A stretch of 45,346 nt of DNA, from assembly GCA_002791835.1 (NCBI GenBank), contig PFNE01000021.1:1-45346 (forward strand). Direction: 5' to 3'. Source of the stretch: Alphaproteobacteria bacterium CG_4_10_14_0_8_um_filter_37_21. Its GTDB lineage: Bacteria > Pseudomonadota > Alphaproteobacteria > Paracaedibacterales > UBA11393. Both the position numbers and the translations under genes were made by a program. The notes beneath the pieces were generated by a model. It made no database searches and had not been told where the DNA came from. It saw only the letters and a program-made list of their open reading frames with translations. Position 1 is the stretch's first letter, and each line of letters starts with the position of its first letter. Shown here in pieces: positions 8,618 to 17,469 of the stretch.

Positions 8618-9974
8618 GCGACCTACCGATCAAACCTGTTCCCAAACACTCGGGGCACCCCTTCATGTAGCATTTTTCATGATACTTTGGCTGCAGTTCT
8701 TGATACATAGAACAGAGGAGAAATTCTTTCACCATATGTGCCTTCACACCCAAATCATCTAGCCGCGCTACAATACCCTCTAAACCTTGCGTATGTATTG
8801 TAGAGAGCACTAAATGGCCGGTCATGGCTGCTCTGAAAGCCATTTTAGCCGTATCTTCATCACGAATTTCGCCAAGCAAAATAACATCAGGATCTTGACG
8901 TAAAATGGATCGAATACCATCTATGTATCCAACACCTCTAGAAATTTCCATCTGTGATGCGTAGTTAAGGCACGACTCTACAGGATCTTCTAATGTCATA
9001 ATATTAAGACCACTTTTATTTAGGTAATCCAAACAGGCATAAAGTGTTGTTGTTTTACCTGAACCTGTTGCGCCTGATACCAACATAAGACCATGTTTTT
9101 GAGCTAAACACTGCTTCAATATTTTTAAATTATCATTATCTATACCTAAAAACTGAAGGTCATGACGCACCTTATGCCTATCTAATATACGAATTGCCAG
9201 TTTTTCACCATAAATTGTTGGATGCGTTGAAACCCTTAAATCTACAAGGCGATTATGGCATTTAAAGCTATAGTGGCCACTTTGTGGCATACGGCTTTGC
9301 GCTATATCTAAGCCTGATAATATTTTTAACCGGCTTAATAAACGCGCTTCAAATTTTTTATGCCACGTTTTGTGCAAAACAAGTTTACCGTGTACACGAA
9401 AATATAAGCATGTTGTATTCTTATCTGGTTTTATATGTATATCGGAAGCACCATAGTCTATCGCTTTTTGAATCAACGCATCTAATTCTGAAATGATTTC
9501 ATTTTTATCAACATGAATAGCTGTCTGCTGCTGATGGTATGCGGGTGTTAACTTATCCAGGTTTCCAAATGCAAAAAGTATTTTGTTAATTTCTGGAAAA
9601 TATTTATGGATAGCGTCACGGACGCTATCTTTAAGAACTATATCTAAGGGGTCTTCGACTGCTATGAATAGTTTATTATTTTCAGCGTTATATACAACAG
9701 AAGACAGCGTCAATAAAATATTATTATACTTTTGCAAATCGGTGCATATCAAACCATTTTCAGCATAGTGCGCTAAATCAATATATTCTAAATCATAAAA
9801 TTTTGCCTTTAGTTGTAAACACGCATCTTTTGTGTAAAAACTAAGTTCATGTCCTATTTGGTCTGCTTGTTTTGTGCTACTTTTTTCTTCTTCAAAAATA
9901 ATATTCAGCTGATCATCAGACAACAGCCCACAGGAAACAAAGTGATGCATAAGATCTTGCGCTTGGGGTTTCAC
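8586..9974 (-). CDS. GspE/PulE/PilB-type secretion or pilus ATPase, short C-terminus
   Basis: This 462-residue hexameric ATPase powers type II secretion or type IV pilus assembly at the inner membrane. An N-terminal GspE-like domain (about 1-140) is followed by the motor domain: ASDIHIKP (176-183), Walker A GATGSGKTT (301-309), Asp box LEDPVE (328-333), Walker B ILLGEIRD (365-372) and the His box STIHT (391-395). The zinc finger is reduced: C435, C440 and C443 remain, but the usual first CxxC pair is absent. The protein stops 12 residues after the GR of the finger, tens of residues earlier than typical GspE. No other secretion or pilus genes are in the window. It follows the small lipoprotein gene by 10 bases. 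Confidence 0.85.
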   Translation of the reverse strand: MKPQAQDLMHHFVSCGLLSDDQLNIIFEEEKSSTKQADQIGHELSFYTKDACLQLKAKFYDLEYIDLAHYAENGLICTDLQKYNNILLTLSSVVYNAENNKLFIAVEDPLDIVLKDSVRDAIHKYFPEINKILFAFGNLDKLTPAYHQQQTAIHVDKNEIISELDALIQKAIDYGASDIHIKPDKNTTCLYFRVHGKLVLHKTWHKKFEARLLSRLKILSGLDIAQSRMPQSGHYSFKCHNRLVDLRVSTHPTIYGEKLAIRILDRHKVRHDLQFLGIDNDNLKILKQCLAQKHGLMLVSGATGSGKTTTLYACLDYLNKSGLNIMTLEDPVESCLNYASQMEISRGVGYIDGIRSILRQDPDVILLGEIRDEDTAKMAFRAAMTGHLVLSTIHTQGLEGIVARLDDLGVKAHMVKEFLLCSMYQELQPKYHEKCYMKGCPECLGTGLIGRSLNFQLKAADL

Positions 9975-9984
9975 ATTTACACCC

Positions 9985-10350
9985 CTACTGCACTGTTGGT
10001 GGGGCTACCAATACGCCGTTTGCAGGGTTTCCAAACTCTTGTCGCATCGTTTCATCATCAATACCTAAAAGCGGGTGCAGATTAACAAATTCCCAAAATT
10101 CTTTCTTTTTATGCTCAGTCGTCAAAACCTGTTGCCCCACAAGTAAATGTTCTTTGTTGGGGATTGGTGAATCGACGCATTTATGCTCACCAAGTGTGTT
10201 ATAACAATACAATTTAGGAACACCTTGTTGGTCGGACTTTGACCAAAAACGATTGATTGTCTTTTCAGAACTTGGCGCATAATCTGAAAAAGGGTTACAT
10301 CCAGCCATAAACAAGACAGACATAAATAAAACAAGGTACATTTGCGCCAT
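9985..10350 (-). CDS. small lipoprotein, function unknown
   Basis: This 121-residue protein has a lipoprotein signal: hydrophobic residues 4-16 and the lipobox end MAGC with the acylated cysteine at 18. The mature part contains YCYNTLGEHKC (about 48-58), a pattern I recall from short alphaproteobacterial lipoproteins (CYxTLGxxDC-like), and it has two extra cysteines that could pair. A low-complexity end (PANGVLVAPPTVQ) follows. It lies 10 bases upstream of the GspE-type ATPase gene, so the two are probably cotranscribed. A role linked to that machine, such as a pilotin-like function, is possible but unproven. Confidence 0.78.
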   Translation of the reverse strand: MAQMYLVLFMSVLFMAGCNPFSDYAPSSEKTINRFWSKSDQQGVPKLYCYNTLGEHKCVDSPIPNKEHLLVGQQVLTTEHKKKEFWEFVNLHPLLGIDDETMRQEFGNPANGVLVAPPTVQ

Positions 10351-10536
10351 ATTAAAAAGACTTATTATCTTTAGTACAACACACAGGTGATTAAGATTTT
10401 CTTAAAATTTATCTTATTATTTAATACTTTGCGCGCTGGTTTCATAACCCTAAAAATCATTAAACGGTGACACCCTTTGGACAAACAATCGCATGACCCA
10501 GCATGAAACATTATAACTAAACCTGACATGATTCAG

Positions 10537-11802
10537 TTATTTTATAATGCCCTGCACTTCCTGATCCAGTAGCTTTTGCTCTTCATTCTTTTGTTGCAGG
10601 CCAAATTTAAAAAGATTTTTCAGACCATCCATAAAAGAAAGGCCTTGATTTTTAGTTTGTACATATCTTGAAAAAGATATCAAAAATGGACTTAGCGCAA
10701 GCGACAAAACAGTTAATGAAATAATTAATTTTTGCTCAAACTCTGTCACAATGCCTTCTTTAAACGCAATACCTGTTAACAAAAAGCTAAACTCACCCAG
10801 TTGTGCAAGCATAACTGAAATTAAACTGGACTGTGCCCAGGGTAGACGCAAAGCATGCAAAATGCTCATATTTAAAACAAGCTTAATAACCGTCACGACA
10901 ACAAGCCCCTGAAGCACCATACCGATATTTTTTATAATGAAGGGCACATCGACAAGCAAACCAATAGACAAGAAAAATACCATTAGCAAAACCGTTTGAA
11001 TGGGTTTTGTAGAATCAATCAAGACATTGCGTTCATGTGTATTGCCCAGAACAAGACCTGCTAAAAAAGCACCATAAGCAGTGGATAAATCCATTAAACC
11101 TGATATAGCTGCTGCTGCAAAACAAAAAGTTAAACTTGCAATTGGCGTCAGCTCTTTTTCACCAGCAATAATTGTTGTTAGCGGAATTCTAACACGCTGT
11201 CTTGCACCAAGATAGCGGATCAGCCAAACGGTCATTCCAACAGCCACAAGCAATTTGAAAATTAAAGAAATATCGAGTGTATCAGTTGCATTTTGACTTT
11301 TTAATATTAAGATCATGGGTATAATGGCCAAATCTTGTGCAATTAAAATACCGATCGTTATTTGTCCAATCTCTGTTTTATCAGAATCCATGCTCTCTAA
11401 GGTTTTTACAATAACAGCCGTTGAGGATAGGGCTATCACAAACCCTAGCAGAACAGACATACCAAGAGACCACCCAAAAATTGATGAACACCCCCAGCAA
11501 ATCACAAAGGAAAAAAGTGTTTGTAAAATAGTACAAAGGGTTGTTACAATCCAAACTTTTTTAAAAATACGTAAGTTCAGTTCCATACCAAGACCAAACA
11601 AAAGTAATAAAATACCAAGGTCAGCAAGTGTGGTTACCGATTCACGCGATTGTACAAGCTCCATACCTGAAGGGCCCAACAAAACACCCGCCAAAACATA
11701 CCCTAAAATTGGGGGCTGTTTTAATCGGGCTAGCACTAGGCCTCCTGTCAGCGCAACCATCACGACGATGGCAATTTCTGTTATATTTGATGCATTTTCC
11801 AT
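10537..11802 (-). CDS. CPA2-family cation:proton antiporter without RCK domain
   Basis: This 421-residue membrane protein has about 11-12 hydrophobic segments and belongs to the monovalent cation:proton antiporter-2 family (KefB/YbaL branch). Signature stretches are LGYVLAGVLLGP (about 34-45) and the GAFLAGLVLGNT segment in the second half. It exchanges K+ or Na+ for protons across the inner membrane. KefB and YbaL relatives usually continue into a cytoplasmic TrkA-N (RCK) domain for a total near 550-600 residues; here only a short charged tail follows the membrane part, so NAD(H) or glutathione gating through RCK is not expected. It starts 54 bases after phaB ends and may share its transcript. 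Confidence 0.88.
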   Translation of the reverse strand: MENASNITEIAIVVMVALTGGLVLARLKQPPILGYVLAGVLLGPSGMELVQSRESVTTLADLGILLLLFGLGMELNLRIFKKVWIVTTLCTILQTLFSFVICWGCSSIFGWSLGMSVLLGFVIALSSTAVIVKTLESMDSDKTEIGQITIGILIAQDLAIIPMILILKSQNATDTLDISLIFKLLVAVGMTVWLIRYLGARQRVRIPLTTIIAGEKELTPIASLTFCFAAAAISGLMDLSTAYGAFLAGLVLGNTHERNVLIDSTKPIQTVLLMVFFLSIGLLVDVPFIIKNIGMVLQGLVVVTVIKLVLNMSILHALRLPWAQSSLISVMLAQLGEFSFLLTGIAFKEGIVTEFEQKLIISLTVLSLALSPFLISFSRYVQTKNQGLSFMDGLKNLFKFGLQQKNEEQKLLDQEVQGIIK

Positions 11803-11856
11803 TTTTCTATCTTAGCAGTGAGAGAGAAGCACGGTCAACTAAAGGTAGCGGTGGAA

Positions 11857-12576
11857 TCAAGATAAATATTGGCCCCCATTAATATTTAATGTTTCCCCCG
11901 TTATAAACGATGAGGATTCATCGCATAAAAAGGCTACAGCCCTTGCAATTTCTTCTGTTTTGCCAAAACGCCCAATAGGGATTTGATCAAGAATAGATTC
12001 TTTAATTTTCTCAGGAATTGCTTTTGTCATATCGGTATCAATATAACCAGGTGCAATAGCATTTACTGTAATACCTTTTCTTGCATTTTCTAGTGCTAAA
12101 CTTTTCGCAAAACCAATAATACCTGCTTTTGCAGCACAATAATTCGTTTGCCCTATCTGCCCTTTCAAAGCATTAATAGATGACACAATCACAATTCGTC
12201 CAAAGTTATTTTCACGCATTTTCTCTATCAACGGGCGCGCCACATAATAGCAAGAATTTAAATTAGTATTAATAACATCCTGCCATTCTTTGAGTGTGTT
12301 TTTATGCATAAAACCATCACGCGTAATACCAGCATTGTGAATAAGCGTGTCTATCGTTCCATATTTTTCTTGTAATGTGTCAATAGCTTTTTGGCATGCA
12401 AGGGCATCTGATACATCAAAACACGCAACAGGGATGCCGTATTCAGCAGAAAATTTGTCTGCACACGCTGTATTGTTTTTATAATTAGCAATAACTGTAT
12501 AGCCGTCATTCTTAAGTTGAGCGGCAATCGCAGCACCAATACCACGAATGCCCCCTGTTATTAAAGCAACACGCAT
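11857..12576 (-). CDS. phaB: acetoacetyl-CoA reductase / 3-oxoacyl-ACP reductase (SDR)
   Basis: This 239-residue classical short-chain dehydrogenase has the NADP-binding loop GGIRGIG (8-14), NAG (81-83) and the catalytic residues N105, S133, Y146 and K150. The segment KGQIGQTNYCAAKAG (138-152) and the GITRDG turn (83-88) resemble PhaB more than typical FabG. PhaB reduces acetoacetyl-CoA to 3-hydroxybutyryl-CoA for polyhydroxybutyrate; FabG does the equivalent step on ACP-bound chains. No phaA or phaC is in the window. I prefer PhaB at moderate confidence; the SDR family assignment is certain. Confidence 0.75.
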   Translation of the reverse strand: MRVALITGGIRGIGAAIAAQLKNDGYTVIANYKNNTACADKFSAEYGIPVACFDVSDALACQKAIDTLQEKYGTIDTLIHNAGITRDGFMHKNTLKEWQDVINTNLNSCYYVARPLIEKMRENNFGRIVIVSSINALKGQIGQTNYCAAKAGIIGFAKSLALENARKGITVNAIAPGYIDTDMTKAIPEKIKESILDQIPIGRFGKTEEIARAVAFLCDESSSFITGETLNINGGQYLS

Positions 12577-12894
12577 TTATATATTTTCATTTTATTTACT
12601 AATTTTAAGCGTAACGCTGAATCTGTTAATAAACAGTAAAGAAAATAATATTAAAGGCTTTTTTCTGCGTGAAATATTTTTATGATTCCTGTTGCAATTT
12701 TTATGAAAAGAATTTGTGTTGAACGTGAATTTAGCGATTATAAGCATACGTTGCCAAAGTCCCAAAAAGTTATGGTAGCGCTAACTATATGCAAAAAATT
12801 GCACTTAATCGCCCCTTACAGTATTGTTTCCTTGCTGCCGACAATCAGGAAATGGTATATATTAGATACGTTATTTTATATATTGAATTAAAAC
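12577..12894. other. 318-base divergent intergenic region between phaB and dedA
   Basis: This gap separates two divergent genes and should hold both promoters. A plausible dedA promoter is at 12832-12861. The stretch also contains an open frame at 12682-12891 with no recognisable product, which would overlap that promoter. Nothing else was seen. Confidence 0.5.
12832..12861 (+). promoter_or_regulatory. candidate sigma-70 promoter of dedA
   Basis: TTGCTG (12832-12837) and TATATA (12856-12861) are separated by 18 bases and would start transcription about 25-30 bases before the dedA ATG. This rests on pattern only; AT-rich DNA gives many such matches. Confidence 0.4.
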
Positions 12895-13479
12895 ATGGAT
12901 TTTATTGTCGATTTTATTAAAGACTGGGGTTATATTGCCGTCTTTATAGGCGCATTGATAGAGGGTGAATCTATTGTCTTAACAGCCAGCGCCTTAGCTT
13001 ATGCAGGTTTTTTAGATATTTATATCGTGGCAACCGTTGCATTCTTTTCAACTGTGTTTTCTGAACAAGCATGTTACCTTATTGGCAGATACTATGGGCC
13101 AGGGTTATTTGATAAATTTCCACGGTTTAAACCGGCAGCTGACAAAGCTTTTTCTATTTTAAAACGTATTGATGTTTGGTTCATTTTAACATGCCGCTTT
13201 ATTTATGGCATCAGAACAGTAAGCCCTTTGGTGATTGGGGCCGCACATATTCCCATTAAAAAATTTATTCCCCTTAACATATTAGCTGCTGCTATTTGGG
13301 CTTCTATTAGTTGTGCTGGTGGATATTATTTAGGGGAAATCATCATGGAAAATACCGATATCATTAAACAGCTATCTAAAAATGTTGGCCTTATTGTGCT
13401 GACAGTATTTGTGATTGTCGCTGGCATTATCATTTTCATTAAATACAGAAAAAACTTAAAGAAAAATGTGTCACAGTAG
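12895..13479 (+). CDS. DedA family membrane protein
   Basis: This 194-residue protein has four to five hydrophobic segments. The family features are the EGES segment near residue 23, the CRFIYGIRTVSP stretch (about 101-112, matching the family F/R-x-x-PG-x-R motif), and the later GGYYLGE. DedA proteins belong to the VTT/SNARE-associated superfamily. Some act as flippases that return undecaprenyl phosphate or phosphatidylethanolamine across the inner membrane, and loss affects envelope stress and pH homeostasis. Which lipid this one handles is not readable from the sequence. It is transcribed alone. Confidence 0.88.
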   Translation: MDFIVDFIKDWGYIAVFIGALIEGESIVLTASALAYAGFLDIYIVATVAFFSTVFSEQACYLIGRYYGPGLFDKFPRFKPAADKAFSILKRIDVWFILTCRFIYGIRTVSPLVIGAAHIPIKKFIPLNILAAAIWASISCAGGYYLGEIIMENTDIIKQLSKNVGLIVLTVFVIVAGIIIFIKYRKNLKKNVSQ

Positions 13480-13513
13480 CCTTACATAAAGCCTAGCGTA
13501 TACATATTTAAAC

Positions 13514-13951
13514 TTATTTACTAGAATTACTAATTTGTTTATTAAAAGCCTCTAAAATTTTGTTGCGTACAATATTATTATTATGTTCAGTTTGTGTGAC
13601 ATTAATAATTTTCATTGTATGAGGAACACACTTTATAAGCTGTTCTTCAGGACCGGAATATAAATCACCCTGTATTAAAGGTATGTGCAGACCATAAACA
13701 GTTAAACAGTCTATAGGGGCATCAACATTATGATTGTTTTTTAATATGCGGGCAACGCATGCCAACAAATCAAACCAAGTCATACCGTTTTGTTTATCTA
13801 TTTTAAAATTTATTAAATTCTGCCCATTAACAGGGGTAAAGCAAATCGTAAAGGTAGACGACTCAGTCTTATCAAGCGCTATTCCTGGCATGCTTGCATT
13901 CAAAGTATTATAATAAAAAATATAAAGAATTAGCCCATACTTTACGATCAT
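13514..13951 (-). CDS. secreted protein, function unknown
   Basis: This 145-residue protein starts with a hydrophobic segment (about 5-19) that looks like a signal peptide ending near NAS. The mature part mixes beta-like stretches with three cysteines and ends in an asparagine- and lysine-rich tail. I do not recognise a family. It starts five bases after the YmdB-type gene on the same strand, so it is the last gene of the MFS-MFS-AmpG-YmdB operon. No strong ribosome site is visible before the ATG at 13951, which suggests translation coupled to the gene upstream. Confidence 0.6.
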   Translation of the reverse strand: MIVKYGLILYIFYYNTLNASMPGIALDKTESSTFTICFTPVNGQNLINFKIDKQNGMTWFDLLACVARILKNNHNVDAPIDCLTVYGLHIPLIQGDLYSGPEEQLIKCVPHTMKIINVTQTEHNNNIVRNKILEAFNKQISNSSK

Positions 13952-13956
13952 TATTG

Positions 13957-14766
13957 TTACAAAGATTCACGCAAACGCGGACCAATACAAATTGGCCTAA
14001 TGCTCTTAGCTAAACCTGTTTTTTCATCTGTTTCGATGAATGTACCGCACACAGTCCCTTCTCCTTCTGTTGGGGTGAATTTTTCTGTTGGCATTTTTTT
14101 TGTAAATCTTGCAATGGGAATATGTGGTTTTACACCAATCACAGAATTATAATCGCCGCACATACCTGCATCTGTTTGAATGGCCGTGCCTTTATCTAAA
14201 ATTTGCGCATCTGCTGTTGGAATATGCGTATGCGTTCCCACAACACCTGTCACTTTACCGTCTAAATAATGTGCCATAGCAAGTTTTTCTGATGTTGTTT
14301 CAGCGTGCATATCAACAAAGATTGCACCTAAGTTTCCTGTTTTTAACTTAAAGCGCTCCAATAAAGTCGAAATGGCTGCAAAAGGATCATCAATAGCGTC
14401 CATAAAGACACGCCCCATTAAATTAACAACCAAAATATCTTGACCGTTCCGCGTGGTAACACGTGCTGCACCATGACCGGGCGTACCCTTTGGATAATTT
14501 AAAGGGCGTATAAATCGCGGTTCTTGATTGCTATAAGGAATAATATCTTTTTGATCCCATACATGATTCCCAGTTGTTAACACATCGGCACCCATGGCAA
14601 AAATTTCTTTTGCAATTTTGGCTGTCACACCAAAACCATGCGCAGCATTTTCAACATTAATAATCACCACATCTGGTGTTAATTTTTCTTTTAATGTTGG
14701 TAGATGCTTTTGAACAGCATCACGACCAGACCTGCCATAAACATCGCCAAGGAAAAGTATTTTCAT
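13957..14766 (-). CDS. YmdB/TIGR00282 family metallophosphoesterase
   Basis: This 269-residue calcineurin-like phosphoesterase keeps the YmdB metal ligands: D8 (GDVYG), E39 (NVEN), N67-H68 (GNHVWD) and later the VDMHAE and GTHTHIPTAD histidines. Characterised Bacillus YmdB is a 2',3'-cyclic nucleotide phosphodiesterase that affects RNA levels and development. Length and motif order are normal. Its ATG overlaps the TGA of the 45-residue gene upstream (ATGA), showing tight translational coupling. Confidence 0.9.
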   Translation of the reverse strand: MKILFLGDVYGRSGRDAVQKHLPTLKEKLTPDVVIINVENAAHGFGVTAKIAKEIFAMGADVLTTGNHVWDQKDIIPYSNQEPRFIRPLNYPKGTPGHGAARVTTRNGQDILVVNLMGRVFMDAIDDPFAAISTLLERFKLKTGNLGAIFVDMHAETTSEKLAMAHYLDGKVTGVVGTHTHIPTADAQILDKGTAIQTDAGMCGDYNSVIGVKPHIPIARFTKKMPTEKFTPTEGEGTVCGTFIETDEKTGLAKSIRPICIGPRLRESL

Positions 14767-14900
14767 GATTTTTTCTTATTTATGTCATCTTTATTTTTTT
14801 CATCTTCTGCACGTGATTGCATTTGCGACTTGCGTTTTAATAGATTTTCTTTTAACGCTTGTGCCATACGTTTTTCACGTTCAGACTGTTTAACTGACAT
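14763..14900 (-). CDS. 45-residue basic protein encoded just upstream of ymdB
   Basis: The frame runs from ATG (14900-14898) to TGA (14765-14763), giving MSVKQSEREKRMAQ followed by ALKENLLKRKSQMQ and a charged, lysine-rich tail. The pattern R-x-x-x-x-ALK-E-N-L-x-(K/R)-RK is one I recall from short alphaproteobacterial hypothetical proteins, often encoded next to this type of phosphoesterase. The start overlaps the end of the AmpG-like gene by 11 bases and the stop overlaps the YmdB ATG, which strongly supports real translation. It is probably a single amphipathic helix. The function is unknown. Confidence 0.75.
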   Translation of the reverse strand: MSVKQSEREKRMAQALKENLLKRKSQMQSRAEDEKNKDDINKKKS

Positions 14901-16194
14901 TGAGAGTTCCTTTATGTTTGTGTTCTTCAAAGCTTTTTATGCCAGCAGTTTCATGCTGCAATTTTTGCAAACGAACAACCAAAAAAAGCATTGGAATAAA
15001 TAATAATGATAAGGTGAAGTATAGCATAGACCACCCAAAATTATAAGCAAAATAACCAGAGCTTACAGACACTATAACACGGCTTAAAGATCCAAAAGAA
15101 TAAAGCATTGTGTAGTGCGATGTACTAAATGGTTTTTGAACAAAGTGCGATATCATAGCAATTAATGTACACGTCACAATACCTGATGAAAAGCTTTCTA
15201 ACCCAATGGAAATACTTAAAACAAAGGGGTCATATCCAATATGCGCCTGTACTGCAAACATAAGACAGGCACAAACCTGTATAAGTGCTGCCATCACTGT
15301 TGCTGTATAAACATTTAGCCACTGCACAACGAACCCACCAATACTTGCCCCAGCAATCACCCATATGGTGCCATATAATTTGGTATAATTAGCAAATTCA
15401 ATTTTACTAAGGCCAATTTTATATAAAAATGTTGCAGCAGTTCCTTGTAAAACAGCATCACTAATTTTAAACGTTAAAATAAAAGCGATCATGGTAAAGA
15501 CCCCCTTTTGCTTTAAAAGGGCTTTAAAAGAATCCTGAAAAGGGCTTTTAACGGGTAATGTAACAAACGTTTTTTCAGCTTTTTTTTCTGCAAATAAAAT
15601 TAAAGCTATAATACCAGGCAACACACCAAGGGCCATCAATTGGTAGGATTTTTCCCAATTGTACCAATGCGCAAGGTATAAAGCACCAGACCCTGAAGCC
15701 AGTTTACCAAGATGAAAACCAATCCCTGACATTGACGCAGCAGCACCATAAGCACCGTCGTTAAAACGTTCTAAGCGCAAACCATCCAATACAATATCTT
15801 GTGTTGCAGAAAACAAACACACAAACAAAGCAATACATCCAGAGAGATAAGGTGCATCAGCGGGGGAGACCTTCCCCATATAAAATAGGGAAATAATTAA
15901 AAATAATTGAGATACGATGCCCCAACTTTTCTTCACACTAAAGTAGCGCCCAATTAAGGGAAGACGCACATTTTCCACATAAGGCGCCCATAGCGCTTTT
16001 AAACAATATGGCAAACTTACAATTGTAAATAAGCTAACAGCTGTTTCTGTAAAACTAAGCTCATTTAGCCAGTAACTGAAGGTGGATAGAATTAGTAAGA
16101 ATGGTAAACCGCTAGAGAACCCTAAAAGCAACAACAACCAAAGATCTGGCTGTTGATAATTTTTTAGTAACGCTTTGATTTTATCATTCAACAT
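14890..16194 (-). CDS. AmpG-like MFS transporter
   Basis: This 434-residue, 12-segment membrane protein shows AmpG-family marks: GFSSGLPFLL (25-34), then the K-x-LWAP motif of the 2-3 loop (about 66-71), and ATQDIVLDGLRL (about 130-141). AmpG imports anhydromuropeptides for cell-wall recycling; alphaproteobacteria carry several divergent AmpG-like proteins, some with other substrates. Its ATG sits on the stop codon of the preceding MFS gene (one-base overlap), so it is in the same operon. The muropeptide role is a family-based guess. Confidence 0.8.
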   Translation of the reverse strand: MLNDKIKALLKNYQQPDLWLLLLLGFSSGLPFLLILSTFSYWLNELSFTETAVSLFTIVSLPYCLKALWAPYVENVRLPLIGRYFSVKKSWGIVSQLFLIISLFYMGKVSPADAPYLSGCIALFVCLFSATQDIVLDGLRLERFNDGAYGAAASMSGIGFHLGKLASGSGALYLAHWYNWEKSYQLMALGVLPGIIALILFAEKKAEKTFVTLPVKSPFQDSFKALLKQKGVFTMIAFILTFKISDAVLQGTAATFLYKIGLSKIEFANYTKLYGTIWVIAGASIGGFVVQWLNVYTATVMAALIQVCACLMFAVQAHIGYDPFVLSISIGLESFSSGIVTCTLIAMISHFVQKPFSTSHYTMLYSFGSLSRVIVSVSSGYFAYNFGWSMLYFTLSLLFIPMLFLVVRLQKLQHETAGIKSFEEHKHKGTLNVS

Positions 16195-17468
16195 TAAACG
16201 GCTATTTTTTCATATTTATCACGAACGAACATCAAAACAACCATACAAATCAACATGAATATGGGCAAAAATATAATCGTATACTGGTACGCGCTTACAC
16301 TATAAATACGTGTCCCAACTTCGGAAACACTTCCGTCCCAAACAAAGTCTAAAATCACCCCCATAAACACCTGAGAGAATAAACCAACAAAAGAAATAAT
16401 GGCATTGGTAAAACCCATGGCCGTACCATACGCACTGCTTTCAACATTAACTTTTGCAAGCGAAAAAACCAGCACCTGGCCGCCGATGACAAACCCCAGT
16501 AAAAACAATAAACTTAGCACTGAATCTCTATCAAAAAATGGAGAAAACACAATAAGCAAGCTGATACAACCTGCAAACACAGCTGTAAGTTGTAAAACAC
16601 GTTTATATGATTTCATTTTGTTAGACAAAATTGCAAATACTGGGCCACCAACAGCCATGCCAATAAATACCAAGTTTGTTGTTAGCGATCCTATAAAATG
16701 ATCACCATCAAATACGCGTGTTAAAAAAGGTACGCCCCAAAGTTCTGCAAAGGCTGTTAAGGGAAGATATAAAATACCACCAATAATGCCCGCTAACCAA
16801 ATCTGTTTATTCATACTTAACATAATCAAAATATGTTTAAAGTTATGAAAATTGTTAAAAGATTTAGATGGCTTGTCTTCAATAATTAAATAAGCTAGCA
16901 AGGCAATGAAAAATCCAGACAATCCCATAATTGTAAAAATATTGACCCAACCATAATGTTCACTTAAGTAAGATAATGGACTTCCTGCAAAGTTACCGCC
17001 AAACGTTCCCATCATATTTGTAAGGCCTGCAATTAAAGCAAAACGGCTGGGTGAAAACCAATCTGTTGCAACTTTAAGTGCTGCAATAAAAGCGCACGCA
17101 GACCCCACACCAACAAGAATTCGGCCAAAAATTGCAGGTACTAGGGTATCTGCCTGACAAAATAAAATAGTGCCGGCACCACACACAAGCGCTGAGAGTG
17201 AAATCACTTTTTGTGGACCAAATTTATCTAGAATAAGACCACAAGGTAATTGCATTAAAACATAAGACCAGTAATATGCACCCACTAAGAAACCCAACCC
17301 TGTGGAGGTGATATTAAAATGCTGCATAAGTTGATCTGTCAGACCAGCAGGTGCCACACGTAAAGCGACTTCATATAAATAAAAAACAGCAGCCATTGCC
17401 CATATTACAATGTGCTTAAACGATGAGCGTGTTTGTTCTGGTTCCATATAACGGATTTTTGACATCAT
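16194..17468 (-). CDS. MFS transporter, Legionella/Coxiella-type, second copy
   Basis: This is a protein of about 424 residues with 12 membrane segments. The frame extends to a GTG at 17495, but the ATG pair at 17468/17465 is preceded at good spacing by AGAAG, so 17468 is chosen. The first half has LYEVALRVAP, then PCGLILDKFGPQK, the MFS A-motif region between segments 2 and 3. It aligns by eye with the neighbouring MFS protein throughout, including a conserved ELWGVPFL and a late WDGSV segment, so the pair looks like a tandem duplication. Relatives are common in Legionella, Coxiella and other intracellular bacteria and probably move host nutrients. The substrate is unknown. Confidence 0.82.
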   Translation of the reverse strand: MMSKIRYMEPEQTRSSFKHIVIWAMAAVFYLYEVALRVAPAGLTDQLMQHFNITSTGLGFLVGAYYWSYVLMQLPCGLILDKFGPQKVISLSALVCGAGTILFCQADTLVPAIFGRILVGVGSACAFIAALKVATDWFSPSRFALIAGLTNMMGTFGGNFAGSPLSYLSEHYGWVNIFTIMGLSGFFIALLAYLIIEDKPSKSFNNFHNFKHILIMLSMNKQIWLAGIIGGILYLPLTAFAELWGVPFLTRVFDGDHFIGSLTTNLVFIGMAVGGPVFAILSNKMKSYKRVLQLTAVFAGCISLLIVFSPFFDRDSVLSLLFLLGFVIGGQVLVFSLAKVNVESSAYGTAMGFTNAIISFVGLFSQVFMGVILDFVWDGSVSEVGTRIYSVSAYQYTIIFLPIFMLICMVVLMFVRDKYEKIAV

Positions 17469-17469
17469 A

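Noticed and set aside
11315-11815. 166-residue frame antisense to the CPA2 antiporter gene
   Set aside because: It mirrors the membrane-protein codons of the real gene and has no domain.
12682-12891. 69-residue open frame before dedA
   Set aside because: No recognisable features, no good ribosome site, and it covers the likely dedA promoter.
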